Shown here: piece by piece, positions 1 to 13,300 of the stretch
How the letters are laid out: every line of letters starts with the position of its first letter
Numbering within the stretch: position 1 is the first letter of the stretch
Source of the DNA: Stichopus chloronotus
Lineage: Eukaryota; Echinodermata; Holothuroidea; Aspidochirotida; Stichopodidae
DNA: 64,000 nucleotides
Assembly: GCA_021234535.1 (NCBI GenBank)
Contig: CM037832.1
Location: 3,641,359-3,705,358, forward strand
Direction of reading: 5' to 3'
The notes under the pieces: model-generated
What the model saw: only the letters and a program-made list of their open reading frames with translations
The model's database searches: none
Told to the model about the DNA's origin: nothing
Position numbers and translations under genes: made by a program

Positions 1-3000
1 ATGCCGTACGCTTTTATCGTGGACCGTCATTAAGCACCGCGGTTCATTTATGGTTACTACATTGGTGGTCTGTTCGAATGTTAGTGAGAGGGGGGGGAGA
101 AAATCTAACGCTAAAAGAGATTACGGATATTTGGCTTAGTACTAGATATATTTACAAGAATAATGTAGCTACACAGACATCTTCAAAGCAACCTCACACA
201 GTTATACATAAATATTCCTCTCCGATAATCAACAATAGTTATCTAAAATACATAAACAGAAGATGACGGATTTACCCTCGGGGACGCAAACACAGAGGAT
301 TCTTAAGAATGGAACAAGCTATTTCACTAAAGGGCCTAAATCACAAAAACTGATTGAGAAAATTTAACTGTTAGTCTGTCCGCACCAATCAAAGACCTAA
401 AGACTATTTTTACTTAATTTTGGACAGTCACTTTTTAAGCGCTTCCAATGCCATATCCAACTCATTAAATTCATAATGCATATAATTTGAACAAATCGGT
501 AATATTCCACATAAATAACTACTCTGTGGTCTTTCTCCCGTATTTTTAATTTTGTTTTTTCTTCTTACGTTCTGCCATTATTTTGTTCTACGCTTCACCT
601 GTTTCGAAGGGTATGCTGGCATGTCCGCAGACTATACCCTATCATGTTCATTTTTTTTTTTTCATCCCAGGTAGAAGCTGAATCGACTGGGATGTACTGA
701 CAAAAGGACGAGAAATGGAGCAAGGGTAATTCCTCTTCAAAGAAAAACGGTGGTTTGTTGAGTCCATGGATAAAACGTTATCTCCGAATAATATTGAGAC
801 AACCGCAGTGGTATAAACACACTTGGCTTGCGTTCTTGATTTTCTGGGATGTACTACGACGTAACTGTTCTCCATAGAGGTGTCAAAAGATGGCCTTCTT
901 GTGTTTACGCTTATCCAAAGATCTGTAACGAAGATACCATGAAAAAAAAATGCAAAGTTGACTGTCGTTTCTGTAACAGCTGATGAATATAATCAGTAAA
1001 ATTTTATTTTCGTGGTCTTAGTTCAGTGTCTCATATTTCAGTTAGTGCAATGCTTCATGAAAACACGTGAAATGAGAGGGTGAGAGTGGTTGTTTTATTG
1101 CCGATGAGAATTGCACTGTAAATCAGCAAGACTAAGGATTTTCTGTCAACTTAAAAAAATCTGGGTAAAAAAATGAAACCCACCAAGTCACAGACCAGAA
1201 AACGTAATTTTTGATGTCAAAAACTTTCCATCCAATTTTTTTTTAATTTGTCATCATTTTTATATATTTTAACCTCTTAAATTCAACTACTATCTTATTG
1301 TTTTCATATTTATTATTTCCTCTGTGAATCTTATCACCTCAGCTGTGAAATTAGATATGCAACACTGATGTACATGAGAGAAAGTTAATATTAATTCATT
1401 ACATCGTGGCAGCAAGCTGCCACCTGGTTCACGTACGAGGAGTCTCTGGCTCTGTGCAAATGTCTGTTTTAACCAAAGAAGTGCCACCACTTAAAGGAAA
1501 AGTTAAACACCCATAACTTTGCCAATCACAAAAAAAATTCAGTGCTGATCTGAGATCCTACAGATGGAATTTTGTGGACTTGTGAAAAGTGTGAAAATCT
1601 GTGGCCCTGACAAAATATGTTATCCAGCATGTGTTTTGTGATAAAATCCCAATTTAAGATATTTCCCTTTGACAACCGTCGGTGCAAACAGCTTATTACA
1701 GTCATTATTCGTGTGGTCGTACCACCACTATGACGATCCAAATACGATGTGTTTACTCTCTTCTTGGATTTCTTCAAAATACATGAAAGACCAGATGCTA
1801 AAACCGTTCATCTAATGTATCCTGCCATCTCTCGTGCTTTGTTTCTGTATCTAGTACAACATCTGACATCTTAGGATGAATCAAACTTCTCCATCAAGTA
1901 GCTGAGACTGCTGGTGGTCTCGGATAGTCAAAGTTTGACTCATTCCGAGAAACTCCCCCTACTTTTATAAGAGAGTAGTTCAGAACTTGACGATGGTTTA
2001 AGGCCATAGAAGGCTGGGTAGTCTTAGTAACATAAACACAATGTTGAACTTAGTCTTTTGGGTGCAAGATTTTCATGTTTTGCATGAAACAGCATTAAGA
2101 ACCACACCCCCCCTGTCCTAGGTTAACTTTAAGCTTACTTCATTGAAAACTTGTTTACAACAGCAGAGAACTAGTGTATGGCAACTCCTACAGCAAAACT
2201 CAAAACTGCAGATTACCTTCCAGTTAAAATTAAGGGACAAGTTTTCATTTGAGGGAACAAAATTGATACTTCACTTCTTCCACTCACAGAATGATATGAC
2301 AAATGATAAGAATTTGATAGAATTGGCAAATTTGAGAGACTTTTATGAGAATTTGCATCAAGAGATGATTTGGTGTATGACAAGGCAACAAAATGTGAAA
2401 TTAACACAAAGTAAAACACTGCAGAATGACATACTACAACAGATACCCAAATGCTCAGGCACAAAGCTCAGTTTATCAATAGAGTATGTTTGTAATCAAA
2501 TGAGTGTTTTTATTTACTGCAGCAAATTTCACTGCCTACAGCAGGGTGTCTCAAAGTATGAAAGTGTGTTGTAAGAAACAAGGAGAAAATGCAAAAATGC
2601 ATTGAATTTTGATGATCATCACAGTGACAGGCAGAGCAGAGGCCTTCGAAATGTATGACGAAATTTCCACTGACAAACACACACACACATGTATTTCATA
2701 TGGTAATACAAATCTTCCTGTTAAGGAGTCAGTCTCCAGTCTAAACTTCACAAAAATCAATTAAAAGTTTTCATAAGTGAACTAAAATTGACCACTGAAC
2801 TTACCAAAAGAAACAGGGTCCCTGTTAGTCAATATGAAACATGTTTGTACGAAGTACGAGACATTTCAAGCATTCTACCCTGTCATACAAAGCTCACCCG
2901 ACTGTTAGCCTATTAAATGACCTTTTGACACATGACATATGACATCACTTGACGGTTCTCCTTTGTGAGGTCTATCATGTTTTACAAGTTTTTTGAAATT

Positions 3001-6000
3001 TGACCATGTTGACCTCCACTATAAACAATACTCTTATTGTACTCACTGTGGTTCACCTACACATGAGATATGGGATGGGTCAAATCTTCCTGAGACATAA
3101 ACGTTGCTTACAAGCTGGAAGGCATCACAATTAAACAGCAGGTGCTCACACAAACACACACTCACCTATACACAAATATGCCGGCATAGATGCATAGTTC
3201 AGTTTACGATTTTCATTGAAACTTCACCTGCACACAAAACACACGCAGCACTATAGCTTGTTTGATCTCGCATTGGACGACTTCCATTTAGACTACTCGA
3301 CTGGAATTTGAGAACAAACCACTTTTGTGTCAGCACATCACTACTATGATGTAGACACTTTAAACTTCAGGAAGCTTCACACTTTCACAGGGTATTCTTT
3401 ATCATATTTTTTTTTTATTAATGTTTTACATAAAGACATCCCCCAAAGATGTGGAAAAAACTTCATCGCATGACAGGAGGCAAAAGAATAGCTAACCAAA
3501 GAGGACAAGAAAAATTGATCAAATTTTCGTAGAGCAAATGTCTGAGTCTAGTCCTTACAACTCATACAGTCATGAACAATAACCAAACAATTATAATCAG
3601 ACTCTTCTCCAATATCCGTAACTGCAGATTAAAAGCACATACTCTGTGTAAGTTCCTTATTACATGGGAAATTCAAATGAACTTGCAAACTGCCACACTT
3701 TCTTCTAATATTACTGCTGACCAGTTAAAACTAATGACCAAACTCGTGACCTGCAACGGTTCTTTCACTTTCATCAAGCAATTGAGACCCTTGAAAAGTT
3801 GCTGAAAATTTGCTCGACACTGAGCAGACTCGCCACATTTGAAAGGAAAGAACATGCACAAGCCCCCCCATAGAGTATAAAATCTTACTTGTTGTTGTAA
3901 AAACTTGGTTCTCATGCTACAAGCATATTAAAGAAAGCTTCCAAACATTCGAGATATTCTGAGAGCAAGAATTTGCAAACATATTTCCCCCAATGAGCAT
4001 GCATAACACAGCTGGCTGAACCTGTCATCCTACCACGCAGTAGCGGGAACCGAGGCATACGGGACGTAATACCTACACGCGCGTCGATATGTAAATGCGG
4101 AACACATGAGAATAGTAGCAATGCACGAACGGTTTAAGCCTCAACCAATGTCTAACTCGAATACTTGGTAAACTGTAGTACAGTGTTACCTGAATCACAA
4201 CACTGTGCCTACAGCTACATGACCATCCATCTTTAAAAGCCTCTGTTCAATGACAGATGCAATCATACCCGTGGCCACATCCTATATTCACCAGGATTTT
4301 CAAAGTAAACACTTTACTTCCTGACAGGATTATTTGGGGGTTTTTTATCTATCAAAAGTAGAAGCTTTCTGAAAATTTCAAATTAAGTAGTCTCAAAATC
4401 TTCAAGGAGGAAAATTTGGTGGACTGGCTGCTGAAGAGATTTGAGTGTATGTCCTTACACAATACATATGAGATACCAAAGCACCATTTAACGTTTCATA
4501 TGTCACTTGACATGGGCAATTCCAGAAATAGTGGAGACACACATGCAGTCTGAAACCTCCTGCCATTATAATGGCTCTTTCTGTTTTTGAAAATAACCAC
4601 ATCTAACAAGAAGGATACCACCATACAAAAAACAAGACGCAATGAGTACGCAAGTACATTTTTGACAGTCAAAGTGACGAACATGGCTGGGAAAATAAAT
4701 TTCATTGGGATGCAGAAAAACATACTGCATGTATATTGAAAGCATATAAACAGTATCATGCTTGTTGACAAGATGAAACAGGACTTTAAATTGTAAAAGC
4801 AAGAATGTTTACTGGCAACAATGTGATCTTCTCGTAGCAGTTTCTTTCCTCAGTACCTTGCACAGTTGGTTACATGGAGTTTTGCCAGAACAAATATACA
4901 ACTCCTTATGAAATATAAACATTTCGTCCTGAATAATTTGCGAGAAACTGTCATATCAGCTACGGTACATCGATGCTTAGCTCAAACATCACATTTGATA
5001 CATCACAAATACTTGTGATGGGTATTAATGCAATTAGAGCTATCACATGTAACATTAGTGAAACTGTACACAAGAGAGAAACTATCATCAAAAAATTTGC
5101 TATAACATGGGAAAGGGGTGGGGATGGGGAGTAGGGGGATCATGACAGGACCAGGCAAACATGCAACAAAAGAAGAAAACTAAAGGGGTAACTACTTACA
5201 ATGTATTTGATGGCTATAGCAATACACACATAAACACTGATAATACATGACCCAACCTACCTTTAAACTGTTAAAATCAATCAGTCATGATATGTCTTCA
5301 TCAATAGTAGTTTCATTAACTCAACTATTATAAACAAGAACTTCTGATCCAACATAACCGCCCACTTATTTCATAAATTATCAATACCGATGAGACACGT
5401 TCCAAATTTTAGGTTGAATTGCACGATACTGTACGCTGTTTCATCAGTGACAGATAATTTCACTTGACAGAGCGACAGCTGTCTTCCACAGTCGAAAGTG
5501 GCACGACCTGACGGTGGTGGCAGCAGAATAAACTACGACATTTAAACGAGAGTGCATGTGATAGCACAGACTGTGAAAATGAAACAAAGAATGTGGGAAA
5601 ATGATATGGAAGGACGAAACACGTAATACTCAGAATGCACTTCAGCCAGGGTGGAAGAACGTTAGTGGCACAATCTGAACACAATGTGCATGAGCGGACT
5701 TTTATCATCAGCATTGCATAGATGCTGGTTTCCTTTTCAGGCACAAAAACTTCACCAAAGTCTGAAGGCAAATTTGGGTTTCATTAATCAAACAAATGGA
5801 ACAAAACGAAAGGAAGCCCATTCCAATTTCCAGATGATGGTGACATGAAACTTCTTTTTTTTTTTTTCAAAATATGTTAGTCAACCTTGAATCCTGTGAG
5901 TATTATCACTCTGTCACATAAACGAGCAGAATCCCCCGAAAATTATACCGTCGACTATGTAACGTGCGTAGCAGCCCCGTGGCAAATACGTCGCTTAAAG

Positions 6001-7816
6001 CAGTATACCAGATGTTCCCTCACACAGGACTCACAAGCGCTAAGAAAGAGGGAAGAAGTGATACGATTCTTCCCCCAAAATATCATTCTTTATTGTCTAT
6101 GCCAAATGCCTATCTGACATTTTTTTTATGACAAATGCTTGTTAGGGTAGCACATGAAAGATGTAGGATATCAGCAGGAAAGAACGACAACAAACACAGT
6201 TCACTTGAGACGGTTAAAGGAAGGAAAAAAGGGTGGGTCATGTAAAACAAGGAATATAAGGAGTTAGGCTAGAAAGTTGCTCAACTTCAGACAGCATTTG
6301 TCTTAATGAATGAATTAAATTTCTAAAGCTATCAGGGATGACATTTGGAATTTTCAGGATAATGTTGACAACTTGAAGCATTTTCCTACTCAGTTTTGTT
6401 TTGTTTTTACCAAAGGACATTCATCTACATTAAACGTCCTCCTCACAGAGGGACGATTAACTTAGAGAGAGAGACACCATGCGTGTATACTGTATGAAAT
6501 GATAATATTTAGGTGATGTGGATATATGTAAATATATAGGTGCTGGTGACTACGCCATGCTCATGCGTGGTAACTTACACAAAAAAATATCACAAACCCT
6601 AACTTAGTCGTGACCAGGGCTTGCAAACAGACGACCTCCTTTCAGGGTTTTGGACTTCCTAAAGGATGAGTAAAATCAGTAGCAATGAAGATATGAAGAA
6701 GCCACTGGGGCCTCCAGATAAATAAAAAAGAAAAAAGAACTAAAACAGATGGTGCATTCAATGGATGGATGGCTCTAATGATCAATACAAAATAACTATG
6801 AAATGAAAATGAAAACATAATATCACAGTAAATAGAATACTACAACATTTCAGGTGATACTTTTTGGTGGTGACAATCCACAAAGTGTTCTTTTACATGC
6901 AATTCACAACCATCCATTGGTGTAAAATAAGTTCAAGGAAGACATTACTTTTTCCTGCCAACGTAATCTTCCACTTGATTCAAACGGAGGTCACAAACTT
7001 TTGGCTCTCTTTAGGAAAGTTCATATTGCTTACAACATTTCCGAGAACTAACAGCTTCCATGTCAATTTTCACAGCCAGAATTAAGACCAGTGAAAAAAT
7101 ACAAACCCAGCAAAAAATAAAACAGAATTATTTCACCTCAGATCTAGTTGTTGGCATAAAATCTGACTTATGAATGTCGTCATCATCAAAGGGTAATTCG
7201 GCAAGATGGAAAGATTATTCTGAAAAATGTAGATAACTAAATGAATATATGGACATGCATGGATCACTGCATTCCAGAGTTGTGTCATTACAAGCTTTGA
7301 CTGTGCAAAAGAGTATACAAAAATGAGGTGCTTAATATAAACAAAGGCTCTGGAAGCTACACAGACATACCTACTATCACACAGACACACCAACACATTT
7401 AAAGGAACTACATTCTAGTATATCAATCTAAACTACAATGAAAATGACAAAATGTTCAAAGGAAATGAAAACTTGAATATTCATAGTTGGACATTTAATC
7501 TCAATTCATGTTCTGCTAACCAATGAAACATGGTGCCCATATCAAAGGATCAATTTGAATGGATTTACTCACCCATCAGAAAACTCATCATTTTCTCTTC
7601 CTAATGTATTTAAATACAGGCACAGCATTACTTACCTTACCATGGAGACAATTCTAACATTCCACATCTTCTTTAACCAATGACAATTATTTTGTCACCT
7701 TTCCCTCTTTTCAGTCACTTGTTTACAAACAATTCTTTTGTCTTATTTTTTCAGTGGAATGATTTTAGCTTCGGATTAAAAAATCATCCAAACAATAAAT
7801 GCTGAATCTCTTTGAC
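1..7816. other. Downstream flank of septin gene, no gene recognised
   Basis: This is AT-rich DNA beyond the last traced septin exon. It should contain the septin 3' UTR and perhaps a short terminal exon on the minus strand. I could not place either with confidence; minus-strand AATAAA signals occur at several points (for example near 6090 and 1311), too many to choose from. The longest open frame, about 143 codons near 2143-2574 on the plus strand, begins with TTG and resembles nothing I know. Confidence 0.6.
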
Positions 7817-7957
7817 TTACTTTGTGTCATTCTTTCTTCTCTCCTCCATTAGTTGTTCAAAGGCTTTCTTTTCATTCTCAAACCGTGACCTCTTCTCCTC
7901 GACTTCCTTCTGTTGTTGCTCTAGACTCTTCTTCATTGCCTCTAAGCGCTTTTGCAG
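7817..7957 (-). CDS. SEPTIN7: Septin-7 exon 11, distal coiled coil (last traced exon)
   Basis: This exon encodes residues 367-412: LQKRLEAMKKSLEQQQKEVE, EKRSRFENEKKAFEQLMEER, RKNDTK, then TAA. It is rich in Glu, Lys and Gln in heptad-like spacing, matching the coiled coil that pairs septin-7 with septin-6-group partners. The TAA (7817-7819) overlaps a strong donor (ACAAA|gtaagt, exon end at 7821). Vertebrate septin-7 continues about 20 residues further to a Lys-rich end. A short terminal exon downstream is therefore likely, but I could not identify it. If splicing does not occur there, TAA is the stop. Confidence 0.93.
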   Translation of the reverse strand: MQKRLEAMKKSLEQQQKEVEEKRSRFENEKKAFEQLMEERRKNDTK

Positions 7958-8646
7958 CTGAGAAGGGAGAAGAGCATCAAAGGTTATTCATTAGACCATG
8001 TATGTTGTCCCATCGTCACGTGTGTGTGAGCCAGCGAGGTTTTCTCAAAAGAGGGCATACTTCCGGTTTTATGATCACAGACGCACATTTAAGAAACCAG
8101 TACGAACTGACGTCTTCTAGAAGCATTTTCCAAGCAAAACTTGTCACCGATTCAAAACAAACAAAAATTTGACATTTGAAAACTACAGGTCTGGATGGAA
8201 AAAGCCTGTTGGTTTGAAATGTTGGTTTACTGGCTGGAAACTGAAAAGTTTTGTGAGATTTGCTACTCACTAATATTATGCTGCAGAAAAATCTTTCTTT
8301 AAAGTAGAAAAATTTACTGTATTCTTAGTTTATTAATGGAAATTTTATAGCAGAAATTTTACGGAAATTTCTTACTGATGTTTATTTTCTTTTAGTGTGA
8401 CTAATCAACTCTATTTTACTGCAAACCAATCACTCACAAAAAGGGTAAATAGTCCAGAAAGACATTGAAAGATAAGCTGAAAGAGGCTGAAAGAAGCTAG
8501 CTATATACTATGACATCTCCACACATTTTGTGAATAGGGATAATAAACCTGTGCCTACAAACAAAGGTTGCCACTTTGAAGTGATGTGATTTTTCATGGC
8601 TCCATGTTTCTGTGGGGTTCTTGTTTCACTATCATCCCATACTCAC
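7958..8646 (-). other. Septin-7 intron 10
   Basis: This 689-bp intron runs from gtgagt to ttctcag. It is AT-rich and I see no other feature in it. Confidence 0.85.
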
Positions 8647-8795
8647 ATCCATCTCTGAATCTTTCAGCTTCTGTTTCTTCTCCTGGACCTTCATCTCAAA
8701 GACCTGTTCCATCTCACTCTTCATTTTCTGCATCCTGACCTCAGTGTTCCTTCTTCTCTTCTTCAAACTGGGCCAAAGGATTCTTACCGACCATC
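8647..8795 (-). CDS. SEPTIN7: Septin-7 exon 10, coiled coil, with +1 frame break
   Basis: This exon starts in frame (MVGKNPLAQFEEEKKEH, about residues 318-334) and then meets a TGA at 8741-8743. The next frame continues as a clear septin coiled coil, including RMQKMKSEMEQVFEMKVQEK. Ignoring one base near 8743 restores homology and makes the exon 148 nt, exactly the length that keeps phase with exons 9 and 11. The observed length is 149. An assembly or read error is the likeliest cause. A true allele would end the protein at about 334 residues, without its coiled coil. The acceptor is aatccccag and the donor gtgagt. Confidence 0.92.
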
Positions 8796-10290
8796 CTGGG
8801 GATTATAAAAAATTGTGTTCATCTCCATACGACCGATATTTTGAAACTTTGCAATGTAACAATAACTAGCAACAGCAATAAAAAAAGGAAGTGCCTTGGT
8901 CTCTGGTGAGCCTAGTTTTTTATTTCTAATGCTTTTGTCATCAAAATACCTGATCACAATGTGTGTGGCACATGGCAACCTATGGTAGATTCGTATTTGG
9001 AAAAAATACATCGATGATCCAAGGTCAGTGGTGCAAGGGAGGGGGAAAGAGGAGTATTTACCCCCAAATTTTTAGATCAAATGCCCTCTTTGACAAACAA
9101 TGGCTTTCTTCAAGAAATGTTATGTAACATGTATGGTGCCCTTTTTGGCATTTACCCCTCCCCGAACTGTAAGACGCTTTCACAGGGCCTGAAGTCCTCT
9201 GAAAAATGACGTACTGAACAATTCTGTTGAGTCATAAAAGGCTGCGTATAAGTACCAGTTCTGCAAGAACTTTCTGCAAGTATATTCAATCCTAGCACAG
9301 TTGCGATCTAAGGACTCCTTAAACTGGTGATTTGTACAGATGTTTGATCACACCTAACAAGACATATGAATGACAAGATCTAATGTTGAGGAGATAACTG
9401 CCTTAATAGTTCGCAAAACTCGTCTTAACGGTTCATCTGTGATCCTTCTAAAGTAATTAAAGAAGCTTGCGGCATTAGTTCACCACTTGATGAGTTGAAT
9501 TAACTTCATTCCTTTACTTACTTGGGTGATGGTTTCTTTCCGTCTCCGGCGGTCACCGCGGTAAGGTTCTTGCAGCGATAGTTCTCGTAATGGACATTGT
9601 TGGTGACATCTTTTAAGTCTTGCATGTGTGTTCGGATCAGCATATTTCGGAGAGGTATAAAATCACAGTGCTCCAAATTTTCAACTACAAAATGGATGGA
9701 AGCAAGAGCTTTATTTTTCGTATCAACATGACATTTATGTACTAATTATGATAGTCTTTAGGACATTGGAATGCTACTAAAGATTACCAACATATAAATA
9801 AAATATTAAAGCAGGATGTGCTGTTTGACGGTGAAAAGTAGCCTTTGTTATTAATCTTCTCTAATTCTCTTCCATTTGATACCAGGCTGGAAAACAGCAT
9901 ATGCCACATATCTTTCAGGAGAAATTTCATCTATTAGAGTATTAATTACGGTAGAAAGAAGAGTGACCTAGTCTTTTTCGGCTCAGAAATTAGCGGAATG
10001 GGCCCTGCGATGGATGCACAGCACTGAAAATAACCTACCGTTCAATGGGACTCCTACGAGAACGACTTTCTTTTAAAAAGTAGGCTATTTTGGACGAAAC
10101 AGACCTGGGTGTGGTAGTTACTATAGCTTTTTACAATCTGTTAGAAGCCTAGCCAGTTCTTTGGTATGCTTTCGAAAACTCAGGAGTAACAGCACATCCT
10201 GCCCTAACAGTGAAAGTTGTCAACACTTTTCTTTAGATTTCATTGGGGCACTAGCAACATAATAAATGGAGCATTCTAAGGACTACTGAC
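8796..10290 (-). other. Septin-7 introns 9 and 8 (around exon 9)
   Basis: Intron 9 (8796-9521, 726 bp) and intron 8 (9685-10290, 606 bp) are short, AT-rich and bounded by standard splice sites. I see no other gene, repeat or site in them. Confidence 0.85.
9522..9684 (-). CDS. SEPTIN7: Septin-7 exon 9, end of GTPase domain and linker
   Basis: This exon encodes the rest of Val263 through Pro316 plus two bases of Lys317. It contains [37 protein letters not shown], then the less conserved linker [17 protein letters not shown]. The conserved part forms the end of the septin unique element and the N-C interface helix. The linker has diverged from the VTYNGVDNNK stretch of vertebrates. The acceptor is ttttgtag. 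The donor is the strong AA|gtaagt; reading through it would meet a TAA at once, as at exon 11. Confidence 0.96.
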
Positions 10291-10387
10291 CTTCTGCAAT
10301 ACCCCATGGATACTGGCGACCTCTGACCCTCTTGCCATTAGCTTCTAGGATCATGTTGCTGCCAACCACTGCAAAAGGCACTCTTTC
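10291..10387 (-). CDS. SEPTIN7: Septin-7 exon 8, start of septin unique element
   Basis: This exon encodes residues 231-262 plus the first base of Val263. It contains [20 protein letters not shown], then [18 protein letters not shown] and [12 protein letters not shown] are hallmark septin sequences; the latter takes part in the G-interface between subunits. The acceptor is ttccattacag and the donor gtcagt. Confidence 0.97.
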
Positions 10388-13300
10388 CTGTAATGGAAGA
10401 AAAATCTGTATTAAACAGCTGCCTTGAATGTATACAAGACCAAGATTTTCACTGCTATAAATATTGACTGAAATACACGTTTTAAGGATAGTGTGATGGA
10501 TAAACATTTGGCTACAACTTCCAACATTTCACTTTGCATAGCAACATAGAATGTTGAATTGGTGGTGTGACTCATGTTTGAAAAAAGTGCAGTCCAAGAT
10601 TACAGGGACTGTGCTCCTCTTCTTCCACAAAACCCTGGAATAGATGAGGGACTTAATATCTCAAGTGTGCATTCAACTTTCAAATTAATCTTTAAATTGC
10701 TACGTACTTTTCTCCTTACATCAATTCTTGCAATTACACGTGAAACTACAACCTACTTGCTACATTTAGGGCAATTTTGGTCCCCCACTTTCGAAAGACC
10801 TTATTTGACGTTTTGAGCCTCTTATTTGGAGGTACTTTATGTGTTACTGAGCAGTCACCCTCTTGCAGTACCGACATTTATCTCACTACAAGACTAAACT
10901 GAAAATAATAACTCCTGATACGGCCTTAAAAGATAACGATCGGCTGGAAATTGATGAAAAAATATTTGGTTTCTTCAAAACAATTTTTCAAGGTCGTCAA
11001 GCAGCTGGGGCACTTTAGACAGATAGTTAAAAACTTCAATGAGTAGCCACAATGAAGGGGACTAATAGCATTATCTAAAAGAACCTGATTTGAGGCAAAC
11101 TTGTGGCAGGGCTTTTCTTTTCCTCTTTAAAACCATATTTGTACAGGTACCAATAAGCCGTTTTCCTTCTTGCAAAACTATGATGCTAAGACTGCATTTT
11201 TTTTCTAACAATTTGTGTGGTTATGGGGTCACCGGTAGTCCAAATGTAGAAATGAGAGTGTTCATAACATAAATCAACTATTAACTTTACTTTGAACAAT
11301 TCTTTTGTACTAGAAAATGCTTATTTCTGACCAACTAGGTTGTCACCCATGTTGAGGGTTGTAGTTAGTCAAATTTTAGCGGTGGCAAATAATACATCAC
11401 AAACAGAGGAAACAGAGAGACTGGAGTTTCATACCTTATGGCCTAGAGTCCACTTAAAACCCACCGGTGGGGGTTGAGGGGGAAGCTCCCCCAAACCCAA
11501 AGGCTTCTTCTAGCCTTTTCATGACTTTAAGAGGTCTTGTCTGTAACTTACTGTACCATACTTCACAGCGTTCCCTGTATATAGTGTACAGTCTTTCAAT
11601 AGGCCTTCTCGATTTTGCAATGTTGCATACAGACCTAGTTTCCATAGCAACAGGACTTGTATTTTACATGATTGTTTCACCAGCATTTCTTTTAAGTGTT
11701 TCTGTTCTAGGAAATAAAATTGCAGTTTAATTTTTAGTGACATCTTTAAAAGTTTTGCTAAAGAAGGCACATACTTTTAGGAATTTGTCTTTTTCATATG
11801 TTCTATGAGAAACATGTATGGTGAGCTGCAGTGGGTCATCAAGCCCTGAGTGGTGGGCGAGTATTTTCAATGGTGGGAGGTAACCGCCCATGGCAGCTAC
11901 AACCCTGCCCATGTTATTTTTTACTACTGGTTATTCAAATGCTTCAAATACATCAATAGGAACTTTGCATATGAGAATTTTTAGCAGCTAAGTGCTCATA
12001 TTTCATACATGAAACTTCCTTACAATAAGTTTGCAACATTTCTGCTTCATCTGAAAAATTCTCACAGCAAATCATTTAGAGCATCCATTAGAAAACAAAC
12101 GAACATGCATGAGGTAAAGAGAAGCATGTAATTTCATGAATTTGATAAATTGGTATCTATTGTGAAGCCCATTCAATCTTCGGAAAAGTAGCAAAACATG
12201 TTCAGGCCTGACAAGCAGCACTGACTACCACTGCTTCACAAGTATGCATACCACGATACACGACAGGCTATGCTCCAGTATCTCCCTTTGTGAAATTCGA
12301 AGAAATTCCGACTTACAATTGCAGCATTATTCTAGGATTTTGACATTCATCTTTGTAAGCTACTTAATATCTTGTGAAACCCACACCCTGTTTCTGACTC
12401 AATATGATTTTAAAAAACAACCACCACCATATGTGGTCATGGTAAGTCAATCCAATGTTCAATTATTAAGCACACAAACTTCTGCTGACCCGATTTAGGT
12501 CTTTGGGTGCATGACCTCATTATTACTTACAAGATCGGCATCAACGTCAATAATGCTAGTCGACTCAAAATGGTCTAGCCACTCACTACACACGGTCATA
12601 CTTACTTTTTAAGGTACTGTGCATGCAAGCTTATCGACCAGCCATAATCGCACAAAATCATGCCGATTTTGACTTTTGAGAAAACGAAAATAGGCTTCAT
12701 GCATAAATTTGCCACATCCACAAACTGACCTTTTACAATATTCCATGGTCAAGATGCATGATACATTTCTACAATTTGATAGCTTCATTTTTGAATGTCA
12801 AATGACTTTCAAATTTCTAAAACAATAAGCCTCTTGCAGTCTGCAATGTACACCTATGTACCAAATATAAAATCTGCCTGAGATTGTCTAACCCTCCTCA
12901 GTTTCGAAGAGATGAATTCTAACATCATATCTCTGACATCTCTACAGAAGTAAAGGGTTTCTGTTGTACATGTAGCTCACCAACATACCAATCTTGTCAT
13001 GCATTCTCATGAGGCATAATTTTCATGGTTTTCACAAAGTTGCCCCACTTGACTCTACACAAAATGCTTGTTGCATTACATCTACATATCTGCTAAGTTC
13101 TCTTCTTGATAAAACAAGTTTGCAAGATTTGTCTAATGTTGACTAATGATCTTCAAAAACAACAAAAAAACTAAAACAATTTCTGTGATCGATACCATTC
13201 CATCCATGAACCGAGTACGAAATTTTTCAAACAACCCTTATCCCGTTCAACCTTGTGTGCACTCTAGGCATCACAAACAAGTACATAAAAATCACATACA

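Noticed and set aside
2143..2574. 143-codon open frame on the plus strand
   Set aside because: It starts with TTG, has no recognisable domain and is a length expected by chance a few times in 64 kb of six-frame translation.
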